Made by a program: the position numbers and the translations under genes
Shown: in pieces, positions 46,920 through 58,788 of the stretch
How the letters are laid out: each line of letters opens with the position of its first letter
How positions within the stretch are numbered: the first letter of the stretch is position 1
Assembly (NCBI GenBank): GCA_963978895.1
Contig: OZ022241.1
Span: forward strand, 10,050,856-10,114,855
Reading direction: 5' to 3'
From: Erpobdella octoculata
Lineage: Eukaryota; Annelida; Clitellata; Hirudinida; Erpobdellidae
Length of the DNA stretch: 64,000 nt
Notes under the pieces: model-generated
Database searches by the model: none
Told to the model about the DNA's origin: nothing
What the model saw: the letters and a program-made list of their open reading frames with translations, nothing else

Positions 46920-49900
46920 TGATAATCGGGCCGAGTTCTATTAGAACCCAATACACATTTTCAGTTTCGACAACTTTTATTTTTCAAAACTTTAAACCGC
47001 TGTATCTCCGAAACGGAGCGTCCTAGAGCAAAAAGGACCTCGGATTCGTGATCCTCGGACCGAGTTCTATTAGGATTTTTAACAATTTTTCAGTTTTGAT
47101 AACTTTTATTTTTCAAAACTTTAAACCACTGTATCTCCGAAACGGAGCGTCCTAGAGCAAAAAGGACCTCGGATTCGTGATAATCGGGCCGTGTTCTATT
47201 AGAACCGAATACACATTTTCAGTTTCGACAACTTTTATTTTTCAAAACTTTAAATCGCTGTATCTCCGAAACGGAGCGTCCTAGAGCAAAAAGGACCTCG
47301 GATTCGTGATCCTCGGGCCGAGTTCTATTAGAACCCAATACACATTTTCAGTTTCGACAACTTTTATTTTTCAAAACATTCAACCGCTGTATCTCCGAAA
47401 CGGAGCGTCCTAGAGCAAAAAGGACCTCGGATTCGTGATCCTCGGGCCGAGTTCTATTAGGATTTTTAACAATTTTTCAGTTTTGATAACTTTTATTTTT
47501 CAAAACTTTAAACCGCTGTATCTCCGAAACGGAGCGTCCTAGAGCAAAAAGGACCTCGGATTCGTGATCCTCGGGCCGAGTTCTATTCGGATGTGTAACA
47601 ATTTTTCAGTTTTGACAACTTTTATTTTTCAAAACTTTAAACCGCTGTATCTCCGAAACGGAGCGTCCTAGAGCAAAAAGGACCTCGGATTCGTGATCCT
47701 CTGGCCGAGTTCTATTAGGTTGTGTTACAATTTTTCAGTTTTGACAACTTTTATTTTTCAAAACTTTAAACCGCTGTATCTCCGAAACGGAGCGTCCTAG
47801 AGCAAAAAGGACCTCGGATTCGTGATCCTCGGGCCAAGTTCTATTAGGATGTGTAACAATTTTTCAGTTTTGACAACTTTTATTTTTCAAAACTTTAAAC
47901 CGCTGTATCTCCGAAACGGAGCGTCCTAGAGCAAAAAGGACCTCGGATTCGTGATCCTCGGGCCGAGTTCTATTAGGATGTGTAACAATTTTTCAGTTTT
48001 GACAACTTTTATTTTTCAAAACTTTAAACCGCTGTATCTCCGAAACGGAGCGTCCTAGAGCAAAAAGGACCTCGGATTCGTGATCCTCGGGCCGAGTTCT
48101 ATTAGAACCCAATACACATTTTCAGTTTCGACAACTTTTATTTTTCAATACTTTAAACCGCTATATCTCCGAAACGGAGCGTCCTAGAAGAAAAAGGACC
48201 TCGGATTCGTGATCCTCGGGCCGAGTTCTATTAGAACCCAATACACATTTTCAGTTTTGACAACTTTTATTTTTCAAAACTTTAAACCGCTGTATCTCAG
48301 AAACGGAGCGTCCTAGAGCAAAAAGGACCTCGGATTCGTGATCCTCGGGCCGAGTTCTATTAGGATGTGTAACAATTTTTCAGTTTTGACAACTTTTATT
48401 TTTCAAAACTTTAAACCGCTGTATCTCCGAAACGGAGCGTCCTAGAGCAAAAAGGACCTCGGATTCGTGATAATCGGGCCGAGTTCTATTAGAACCCAAT
48501 ACACATTTTCAGTTTCGACAACTTTTATTTTTCAAAACTTTAAACCGCTGTATCTCCGAAACGGAGCGTCCTAGAGCAAAAAGGACCTCGGATTCGTGAT
48601 CCTCGGGCCGAGTTCTATTAGAACTCAATACACATTTTCAGTTTCGACAACTTTTATTTTTCAAAACTTTAAACCGCTGTATCTCCGAAACGGAGCGTCC
48701 TAGAGCAAAAAGGACCTCGGATTCGTGATCCTCGGACCGAGTTCTATTAGGATTTTTAACAATTTTTCAGTTTTGATAACTTTTATTTTTCAAAACTTTA
48801 AACCGCTGTATCTCCGAAACGGAGCGTCCTAGATCAAAAAAGACCTCGGATCCGTGATCCTCGGGCCGAGTTCTATTAGGATGTGTAACAATTTTTCAGT
48901 TTTGACAACTTTTCTTTTTCAAAACTTTAAACCGCTGTATCTCCGAAACGGAGCGTCCTAGAGCAAAAAGGACCTCGGATTCGTGATCCTCGGGCCGAGT
49001 TCTATTAGAATGTGTAACAATTTTTCAGTTTTGACAACTTTTATTTTTCAAAACTTTAAACAGCTGTATCTCCGAAACGGAGCGTCCTAGAGCAAAAAGG
49101 ACCTCAGATTCGTGATCCTCGGGCCGAGTTCTATTAGAACCCAATACACATTTTCAGTTTCGACAACTTTTATTTTTCAAAACATTTAACCGCTGTATCT
49201 CCGAAACGGAGCGTCCTAGAGCAAAAAGGACCTCGGATTCGTGATCCTCGGGTCGAGTTCTATTAGGATGTGTAACAATTTTTCAGTTTTGACAACTTTT
49301 CTTTTTCAAAACTTTAAACCGCTGTATCTCCGAAACGGAGCGTCCTAGAGCAAAAAGGACCTCGGATTCGTGATCCTCGGGCCAAGTTCTCTTAGGATGT
49401 GTAACAATTTTTCAGTTTTGACAACTTTTATTTTTCAAAACTTTAAACCGCTGTATCTCCGAAACGGAGCGTCCTAGAGCAAAAAGGACCTCAGATTCGT
49501 GATCCTCGGGCCGAGTTCTATTAGAACCCAATACACATTTTCAGTTTCGACAACTTTTATTTTTCAAAACATTCAACCGCTGTATCTCCGAAACGGAGCG
49601 TCCTAGAGCAAAAAGGACCTCGGATTCGTGATCCTCGGGCCGAGTTCTATTAGGATTTTTAACAATTTTTCAGTTTTGATAACTTTTATTTTTCAAAACT
49701 TTAAACCGCTGTATCTCCGAAACGGAGCGTCCTAGAGCAAAAAGGACCTCAGATTCGTGATCCTCGGGCCGAGTTCTATTAGAACCCAATACACATTTTC
49801 AGTTTCGACAACTTTTATTTTTCAAAACTTTAAACCGCTGTATCTCCGAAACGGAGCGTCCTAGAGCAAAAAGGACCTCGGATTCGTGATAATCGGGCCG

Positions 49901-50156
49901 AGTTCTATTAGAACCCAATACACATTTTCAGTTTCGACAACTTTTATTTTTCAAAACTTTAAACCGCTGTATCTCCGAAACGGAGCGTCCTAGAGCAAAA
50001 AGGACCTCGGATTCGTGATCCTCGGACCGAGTTCTATTAGGATTTTTAACAATTTTTCAGTTTTGATAACTTTTATTTTTCAAAACTTTAAACCACTGTA
50101 TCTCCGAAACGGAGCGTCCTAGAGCAAAAAGGACCTCGGATTCGTGATAATCGGGC
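45496..50156 (+). other. Perfect minimal CENP-B boxes, cluster 7 (6 sites)
   Basis: Monomer starts: 45501, 46920, 47178, 48468, 49887, 50145. Only six boxes in about 4.7 kb, all in the AAT form, at matching places in the two copies of the 22-monomer block. Nearby monomers are box-minus through C at the essential A, through CGGA in place of CGGG (for example 44340, 45759), or through CTGG (47694, 50661). Confidence 0.8.
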
Positions 50157-51305
50157 CGTGTTCTATTAGAACCGAATACACATTTTCAGTTTCGACAACT
50201 TTTATTTTTCAAAACTTTAAATCGCTGTATCTCCGAAACGGAGCGTCCTAGAGCAAAAAGGACCTCGGATTCGTGATCCTCGGGCCGAGTTCTATTAGAA
50301 CCCAATACACATTTTCAGTTTCGACAACTTTTATTTTTCAAAACATTCAACCGCTGTATCTCCGAAACGGAGCGTCCTAGAGCAAAAAGGACCTCGGATT
50401 CGTGATCCTCGGGCCGAGTTCTATTAGGATTTTTAACAATTTTTCAGTTTTGATAACTTTTATTTTTCAAAACTTTAAACCGCTGTATCTCCGAAACGGA
50501 GCGTCCTAGAGCAAAAAGGACCTCGGATTCGTGATCCTCGGGCCGAGTTCTATTCGGATGTGTAACAATTTTTCAGTTTTGACAACTTTTATTTTTCAAA
50601 ACTTTAAACCGCTGTATCTCCGAAACGGAGCGTCCTAGAGCAAAAAGGACCTCGGATTCGTGATCCTCTGGCCGAGTTCTATTAGGTTGTGTTACAATTT
50701 TTCAGTTTTGACAACTTTTATTTTTCAAAACTTTAAACCGCTGTATCTCCGAAACGGAGCGTCCTAGAGCAAAAAGGACCTCGGATTCGTGATCCTCGGG
50801 CCAAGTTCTATTAGGATGTGTAACAATTTTTCAGTTTTGACAACTTTTATTTTTCAAAACTTTAAACCGCTGTATCTCCGAAACGGAGCGTCCTAGAGCA
50901 AAAAGGACCTCGGATTCGTGATCCTCGGGCCGAGTTCTATTAGGATGTGTAACAATTTTTCAGTTTTGACAACTTTTATTTTTCAAAACTTTAAACCGCT
51001 GTATCTCCGAAACGGAGCGTCCTAGAGCAAAAAGGACCTCGGATTCGTGATCCTCGGGCCGAGTTCTATTAGAACCCAATACACATTTTCAGTTTCGACA
51101 ACTTTTATTTTTCAATACTTTAAACCGCTATATCTCCGAAACGGAGCGTCCTAGAAGAAAAAGGACCTCGGATTCGTGATCCTCGGGCCGAGTTCTATTA
51201 GAACCCAATACACATTTTCAGTTTTGACAACTTTTATTTTTCAAAACTTTAAACCGCTGTATCTCAGAAACGGAGCGTCCTAGAGCAAAAAGGACCTCGG
51301 ATTCG
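45501..51305 (+). repeat. 22-monomer block in two copies (2838 bp, spaced 2967 bp)
   Basis: 45501-48338 recurs at 48468-51305, with one extra type B monomer (48339-48467) between them. Markers at matching places include 'aaccgaat' (47178, 50145), 'ctattcgg' (47565, 50532) and 'cctctggcc' (47694, 50661). It contains an 11-mer inside it, giving repeats at three levels: 129 bp, 1.4 kb and 3 kb. Confidence 0.88.
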
Positions 51306-53111
51306 TGATACTCGGGCCAAGTTCTATTTGAACCCAATACACATTTTCAGTTTCGACAACTTTTATTTTTCAAAACTTTAAACCGCTGTATCTCCGAAAC
51401 GGAGCGTCCTAGAGCAAAAAGGACCTCGGATTCGTGATCCTCGGGCCAAGTTCTATTAGGATGTGTAACAATTTTTCAGTTTTGACAACTTTTATTTTTC
51501 AAAACTTTAAACCGCTGTATCTCCGAAACGGAGCGTCCTAGAGCAAAAAGGACCTCGGATTCGTGATAATCGGGTCGAGTTCTATTAGAACCCAATACAC
51601 ATTCTCAGTTTCGACAACTTTTATTTTTCAAAACTTTAAACCGCTGTATCTCCGAAACGGAGCGTCCTAGAGCAAAAAGGACCTCGGATTCGTGATAATC
51701 GGGCCGAGTTTTATTAGAACCCAATACACATTTTCAGTTTCGACAACTTTTATTTTTCAAAACTTTAAACCGCTGTATCTCCGAAACGGAGCGTCCTAGA
51801 GCAAAAAGGACCTCGGATTCGTGATCCTCGGACCGAGTTCTATTAGGATTTTTAACAAGTTTTCAGTTTTGATAACTTTTATTTTTCAAAACTTTAAACC
51901 GCTGTATCTCCGAAACGGAGCGTCCTAGAGCAAAAAGGACCTTGGATTCGTGATCCTCGGGCCGAGTTCTATTAGAACCCAATACACATTTTCAGTTTCG
52001 ACAACTTTTATTTTTCAAAACTTTAAACCGCTGTATCTCCGAAACGGAGCGTCCTAGAGCAAAAAGGACCTCGGATTCGTGATCCTCGGGCCGAGTTCTA
52101 TTAGAACCCAATACACATTTTCAGTTTCGACAACTTTTATTTTTCAATACTTTAAACCGCTATATCTCCGAAACGGAGCGTCCTAGAAGAAAAAGGACCT
52201 CGGATTCGTGATCCTCGGGCCGAGTTCTATTAGAACCCAATACACATTTTCAGTTTTGACAACTTTTATTTTTCAAAACTTTAAACCGCTGTATCTCAGA
52301 AACGGAGCGTCCTAGAGCAAAAAGGACCTCGGATTCGTGATACTCGGGCCAAGTTCTATTTGAACCCAATACACATTTTCAGTTTCGACAACTTTTATTT
52401 TTCAAAACTTTAAACCGCTGTATCTCCGAAACGGAGCGTCCTAGAGCAAAAAGGACCTCGGATTCGTGATCCTCGGGCCAAGTTCTATTAGGATGTGTAA
52501 CAATTTTTCAGTTTTGACAACTTTTATTTTTCAAAACTTTAAACCGCTGTATCTCCGAAACGGAGCGTCCTAGAGCAAAAAGGACCTCGGATTCGTGATA
52601 ATCGGGTCGAGTTCTATTAGAACCCAATACACATTCTCAGTTTCGACAACTTTTATTTTTCAAAACTTTAAACCGCTGTATCTCCGAAACGGAGCGTCCT
52701 AGAGCAAAAAGGACCTCGGATTCGTGATAATCGGGCCGAGTTTTATTAGAACCCAATACACATTTTCAGTTTCGACAACTTTTATTTTTCAAAACTTTAA
52801 ACCGCTGTATCTCCGAAACGGAGCGTCCTAGAGCAAAAAGGACCTCGGATTCGTGATCCTCGGACCGAGTTCTATTAGGATTTTTAACAAGTTTTCAGTT
52901 TTGATAACTTTTATTTTTCAAAACTTTAAACCGCTGTATCTCCGAAACGGAGCGTCCTAGAGCAAAAAGGACCTTGGATTCGTGATCCTCGGGCCGAGTT
53001 CTATTAGAACCCAATACACATTTTCAGTTTCGACAACTTTTATTTTTCAAAACTTTAAACCGCTGTATCTCCGAAACGGAGCGTCCTAGAGCAAAAAGGA
53101 CCTCGGATTCG
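51048..53111 (+). repeat. 8-mer higher-order repeat, two tandem copies (1032 bp each)
   Basis: Units 51048-52079 and 52080-53111, also present once at 40469-41500. Order: 'caatac agaag'; 'tctcag'; ACT 'ctatttg'; 'ccaag' B; AAT-gtcgag 'cattctcag'; AAT 'gttttatt'; 'cggaccgag'; A preceded by 'ccttgg'. Confidence 0.87.
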
Positions 53112-55704
53112 TGATACTCGGGCCGAGTTCTATTAGGATGTGTAACAATTTTTCAGTTTTGATAACTTTTATTTTTCAAAACTTTAAACCGCTGTATCTC
53201 CAAAACGGAGCGTCCTAGAGCAAAAAGGACCTCGGATTCGTGATCCTCGGGCCGAGTTCTATTAGAACCCAATACACATTTTCAGTTTCGACAACTTTTA
53301 TTTTTTAAAACTTTAAACCGCTGTATCTCCGAAACGGAGCGTCCTAGAGCAAAAAGGACCTCGGATTCGTGATCCTCGGGCCAAGTTCTATTAGGATGTG
53401 TAACAATTTTTCAGTTTTGACAACTTTTATTTTTCAAAACTTTAAACCGCTGTATCTCCGAAACGGAGCGTCCTAGAGCAAAAAGGACCTCGGATTCGTG
53501 ATCCTCGGGCCGAGTTCTATTAGAACCCAATACACATTTTCAGTTTTGACAACTTTTATTTTTCAAAACTTTAAACCGCTGTATCTCCGAAACGGAGCGT
53601 CCTAGAGCAAAAAGGACCTCGGATTCGTGATCCTCGGGCCGAGTTCTATTAGAACCCAATAGACATTTTCAGTTTTGACAACTTTTATTTTTCAAAACTT
53701 TAAACCGCTGTATCTCCGAAACGGAGCGTCCTAGAGCAAAAAGGACCTCGGATTCGTGATAATCGGGCCGAGTTCTATTAGAACCCAATACACATTTTCA
53801 GTTTCGACAACTTTTATTTTTCAATAACTTTAAACCGCTGTATCTCCGAAACGGAGCGTCCTAGAGCAAAAAGGACCTCGGATTCGTGATAATCGGGCCG
53901 AGTTCTATTAGAACCCAATACACATTTTCAGTTTCGACAACTTTTATTTTTCAAAACTTTAAACCGCTGTATCTCCGAAACGGAGCGTCCTAGAGCAAAA
54001 AGGACCTCGGATTCGTGATCCTCGGGCCGAGTTCTATTAGGATGTGTAACAATTTTTCAGTTTTGACAACTTTTATTTTTCAAAACTTTAAACCGCTGTA
54101 TCTCCGAAACGGAGCGTCCTAGAGCAAAAAGGACCTCGGATTCGTGATAATCGGGCCGAGTTTTATTAGAACCCAATACACATTTTCAGTTTCGACAACT
54201 TTTATTTTTCAAAACTTTAAATCGCTGTATCTCCGAAACGGAGCGTCCTAGAGCAAAAAGGACCTCGGATACGTGATCCTCGGGCCAAGTTCTATTAGGA
54301 TGTGTAACAATTTTTGAGTTTTGACAACTTTTATTTTTCAAAACTTTAAAACGCTGTATCTCCGAAACGGAGCGTCCTAGAGCAAAAAGGACCTCGGATT
54401 CGTGATCCTCGGGCCGAGTTCTATTAGAACCCAATACACATTTTCAGTTTCGACAACTTTTATTTTTCAAAACTTTAAACCGCTGTATCTCCGAAACGGA
54501 GCGTCCTAGAGCAAAAAGGACCTCGGATTCGTGATCCTCGGGCCGAGTTCTATTAGAACCCAATAGACATTTTCAGTTTTGACAACTTTTATTTTTCAAA
54601 ACTTTAAACCGCTGTATCTCCGAAACGGAGCGTCCTAGAGCAAAAAGGACCTCGGATTCGTGATAATCGGGCCGAGTTCTATTAGAACCCAATACACATT
54701 TTCAGTTTCGACAACTTTTATTTTTCAAAACTTTAAACCGCTGTATCTCCGAAACGGAGCGTCCTAGAGCAAAAAGGACCTCGGATTCGTGATAATCGGG
54801 CCGAGTTCTATTAGAACCCAATAGACATTTTCAGTTTTGACAACTTTTATTTTTCAAAACTTTAAACCGCTGTATCTCCGAAACGGAGCGTCCTAGAGCA
54901 AAAAGGACCTCGGATTCGTGATAATCGGGCCGAGTTCTATTAGAACCCAATACACATTTTCAGTTTCGACAACTTTTATTTTTCAAAACTTTAAACCGCT
55001 GTATCTCCGAAACGGAGCGTCCTAGAGCAAAAAGGACCTCGGATTCGTGATAATCGGGCCGAGTTCTATTAGAACCCAATACACATTTTCAGTTTCGACA
55101 ACTTTTATTTTTCAAAACTTTAAACCGCTGTATCTCCGAAACGGAGCGTCCTAGAGCAAAAAGGACCTCGGATTCGTGATCCTCGGGCCGAGTTCTATTA
55201 GGATGTGTAACAATTTTTCAGTTTTGACAACTTTTATTTTTCAAAACTTTAAACCGCTGTATCTCCGAAACGGAGCGTCCTAGAGCAAAAAGGACCTCGG
55301 ATTCGTGATAATCGGGCCGAGTTTTATTAGAACCCAATACACATTTTCAGTTTCGACAACTTTTATTTTTCAAAACTTTAAATCGCTGTATCTCCGAAAC
55401 GGAGCGTCCTAGAGCAAAAAGGACCTCGGATACGTGATCCTCGGGCCAAGTTCTATTAGGATGTGTAACAATTTTTGAGTTTTGACAACTTTTATTTTTC
55501 AAAACTTTAAAACGCTGTATCTCCGAAACGGAGCGTCCTAGAGCAAAAAGGACCTCGGATTCGTGATCCTCGGGCCGAGTTCTATTAGGATGTGTAACAA
55601 TTTTTCAGTTTTGACAACTTTTATTTTTCAAAACTTTAAACCGCTGTATCTCCGAAACGGAGCGTCCTAGAGCAAAAAGGACCTCGGATTCGTGATAATC
55701 GGGC
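51301..55704 (+). other. Perfect minimal CENP-B boxes, cluster 8 (16 sites)
   Basis: Monomer starts: 51306, 51564, 51693, 52338, 52596, 52725, 53112, 53757, 53887, 54145, 54661, 54790, 54919, 55048, 55306, 55693. The last thirteen are the cluster at 40727-44082 displaced by exactly 11,611 bp, including the run of four consecutive boxes (54661-55048). Confidence 0.82.
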
Positions 55705-56982
55705 CGAGTTCTATTAGAACCCAATACACATTTTCAGTTTCGACAACTTTTATTTTTCAAAACTTTAAACCGCTGTATCTCCGAAACGGAGCGTCCTAGA
55801 GCAAAAAGGACCTCGGATTCGTGATCCTCGGGCCGAGTTCTATTAGAACTCAATACACATTTTCAGTTTCGACAACTTTTATTTTTCAAAACTTTAAACC
55901 GCTGTATCTCCGAAACGGAGCGTCCTAGAGCAAAAAGGACCTCGGATTCGTGATCCTCGGACCGAGTTCTATTAGGATTTTTAACAATTTTTCAGTTTTG
56001 ATAACTTTTATTTTTCAAAACTTTAAACCGCTGTATCTCCGAAACGGAGCGTCCTAGATCAAAAAAGACCTCGGATCCGTGATCCTCGGGCCGAGTTCTA
56101 TTAGGATGTGTAACAATTTTTCAGTTTTGACAACTTTTCTTTTTCAAAACTTTAAACCGCTGTATCTCCGAAACGGAGCGTCCTAGAGCAAAAAGGACCT
56201 CGGATTCGTGATCCTCGGGCCGAGTTCTATTAGAATGTGTAACAATTTTTCAGTATTGACAACTTTTATTTTTCAAAACTTTAAACAGCTGTATCTCCGA
56301 AACGGAGCGTCCTAGAGCAAAAAGGACCTCAGATTCGTGATCCTCGGGCCGAGTTCTATTAGAACCCAATACACATTTTCAGTTTCGACAACTTTTATTT
56401 TTCAAAACATTCAACCGCTGTATCTCCGAAACGGAGCGTCCTAGAGCAAAAAGGACCTCGGATTCGTGATCCTCGGGCCGAGTTCTATTAGTATGTGTAA
56501 CAATTTTTCAGTTTTGACAACTTTTCTTTTTCAAAACTTTAAACCGCTGTATCTCCGAAACGGAGCGTCCTAGAGCAAAAAGGACCTCGGATTCGTGATC
56601 CTCGGGCCAAGTTCTCTTAGGATGTGTAACAATTTTTCAGTTTTGACAACTTTTATTTTTCAAAACTTTAAACCGCTGTATCTCCGAAACGGAGCGTCCT
56701 AGAGCAAAAAGGACCTCAGATTCGTGATCCTCGGGCCGAGTTCTATTAGAACCCAATACACATTTTCAGTTTCGACAACTTTTATTTTTCAAAACATTCA
56801 ACCGCTGTATCTCCGAAACGGAGCGTCCTAGAGCAAAAAGGACCTCGGATTCGTGATCCTCGGGCCGAGTTCTATTAGGATTTTTAACAATTTTTCAGTT
56901 TTGATAACTTTTATTTTTCAAAACTTTAAACCGCTGTATCTCCGAAACGGAGCGTCCTAGAGCAAAAAGGACCTCAGATTCG
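52080..56982 (+). repeat. 4.9-kb block, right copy of the duplication
   Basis: Counterpart of 40469-45371, including the extra base in 'caataac' (near 53825) and the run of four consecutive CENP-B boxes. Private differences are 'aacaagtttt' near 52888, 'cagtattg' in the 56209 monomer and 'tagtatgtg' in the 56467 monomer. The 'aacaagtttt' form is shared with 51822, as expected from the local 8-mer duplication. Confidence 0.88.
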
Positions 56983-58788
56983 TGATCCTCGGGCCGAGTT
57001 CTATTAGAACCCAATACACATTTTCAGTTTCGACAACTTTTATTTTTCAAAACATTCAACCGCTGTATCTCCGAAACGGAGCGTCCTAGAGCAAAAAGGA
57101 CCTCGGATTCGTGATCCTCGGGCCGAGTTCTATTAGGATTTTTAACAATTTTTCAGTTTTGACAACTTTTATTTTTCAAAACTTTAAACCGCTGTATCTC
57201 CGAAACGGAGCGTCCTAGAGCAAAAAGGACCTCGGATTCGTGATAATCGGGCCGAGTTCTATTAGAACCCAATACACATTTTCAGTTTCGACAACTTTTA
57301 TTTTTCAAAACTTTAAACCGCTGTATCTCCGAAACGGAGCGTCCTAGAGCAAAAAGGACCTCGGATTCGTGATCCTCGGGCCGAGTTCTATTAGAACTCA
57401 ATACACATTTTCAGTTTCGACAACTTTTATTTTTCAAAACTTTAAACCGCTGTATCTCCGAAACGGAGCGTCCTAGAGCAAAAAGGACCTCGGATTCGTG
57501 ATCCTCGGACCGAGTTCTATTAGGATTTTTAACAATTTTTCAGTTTTGATAACTTTTATTTTTCAAAACTTTAAACCGCTGTATCTCCGAAACGGAGCGT
57601 CCTAGATCAAAAAAGACCTCGGATCCGTGATCCTCGGGCCGAGTTCTATTAGGATGTGTAACAATTTTTCAGTTTTGACAACTTTTCTTTTTCAAAACTT
57701 TAAACCGCTGTATCTCCGAAACGGAGCGTCCTAGAGCAAAAAGGACCTCGGATTCGTGATCCTCGGGCCGAGTTCTATTAGAATGTGTAACAATTTTTCA
57801 GTATTGACAACTTTTATTTTTCAAAACTTTAAACAGCTGTATCTCCGAAACGGAGCGTCCTAGAGCAAAAAGGACCTCAGATTCGTGATCCTCGGGCCGA
57901 GTTCTATTAGAACCCAATACACATTTTCAGTTTCGACAACTTTTATTTTTCAAAACATTCAACCGCTGTATCTCCGAAACGGAGCGTCCTAGAGCAAAAA
58001 GGACCTCGGATTCGTGATCCTCGGGCCGAGTTCTATTAGGATGTGTAACAATTTTTCAGTTTTGACAACTTTTCTTTTTCAAAACTTTAAACCGCTGTAT
58101 CTCCGAAACGGAGCGTCCTAGAGCAAAAAGGACCTCGGATTCGTGATCCTCGGGCCAAGTTCTCTTAGGATGTGTAACAATTTTTCAGTTTTGACAACTT
58201 TTATTTTTCAAAACTTTAAACCGCTGTATCTCCGAAACGGAGCGTCCTAGAGCAAAAAGGACCTCAGATTCGTGATCCTCGGGCCGAGTTCTATTAGAAC
58301 CCAATACACATTTTCAGTTTCGACAACTTTTATTTTTCAAAACATTCAACCGCTGTATCTCCGAAACGGAGCGTCCTAGAGCAAAAAGGACCTCGGATTC
58401 GTGATCCTCGGGCCGAGTTCTATTAGGATTTTTAACAATTTTTCAGTTTTGATAACTTTTATTTTTCAAAACTTTAAACCGCTGTATCTCCGAAACGGAG
58501 CGTCCTAGAGCAAAAAGGACCTCAGATTCGTGATCCTCGGGCCGAGTTCTATTAGAACCCAATACACATTTTCAGTTTCGACAACTTTTATTTTTCAAAA
58601 CTTTAAACCGCTGTATCTCCGAAACGGAGCGTCCTAGAGCAAAAAGGACCTCGGATTCGTGATCCTCGGACCGAGTTCTATTAGGATTTTTAACAATTTT
58701 TCAGTTTTGATAACTTTTATTTTTCAAAACTTTAAACCACTGTATCTCCGAAACGGAGCGTCCTAGAGCAAAAAGGACCTCGGATTCG
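55693..58788 (+). repeat. 12-mer higher-order repeat, two copies (1548 bp shift)
   Basis: 55693-57240 and 57241-58788 match in order, with loss of similarity in the last two monomers (56983/58531 and 57112/58660). Both carry 'gatcaaaaaagacc' with 'ggatccg' (56080, 57628), 'cagtattg' and 'gttctctta'. This is the 11-mer of 44-47 kb with one more monomer. Confidence 0.85.
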
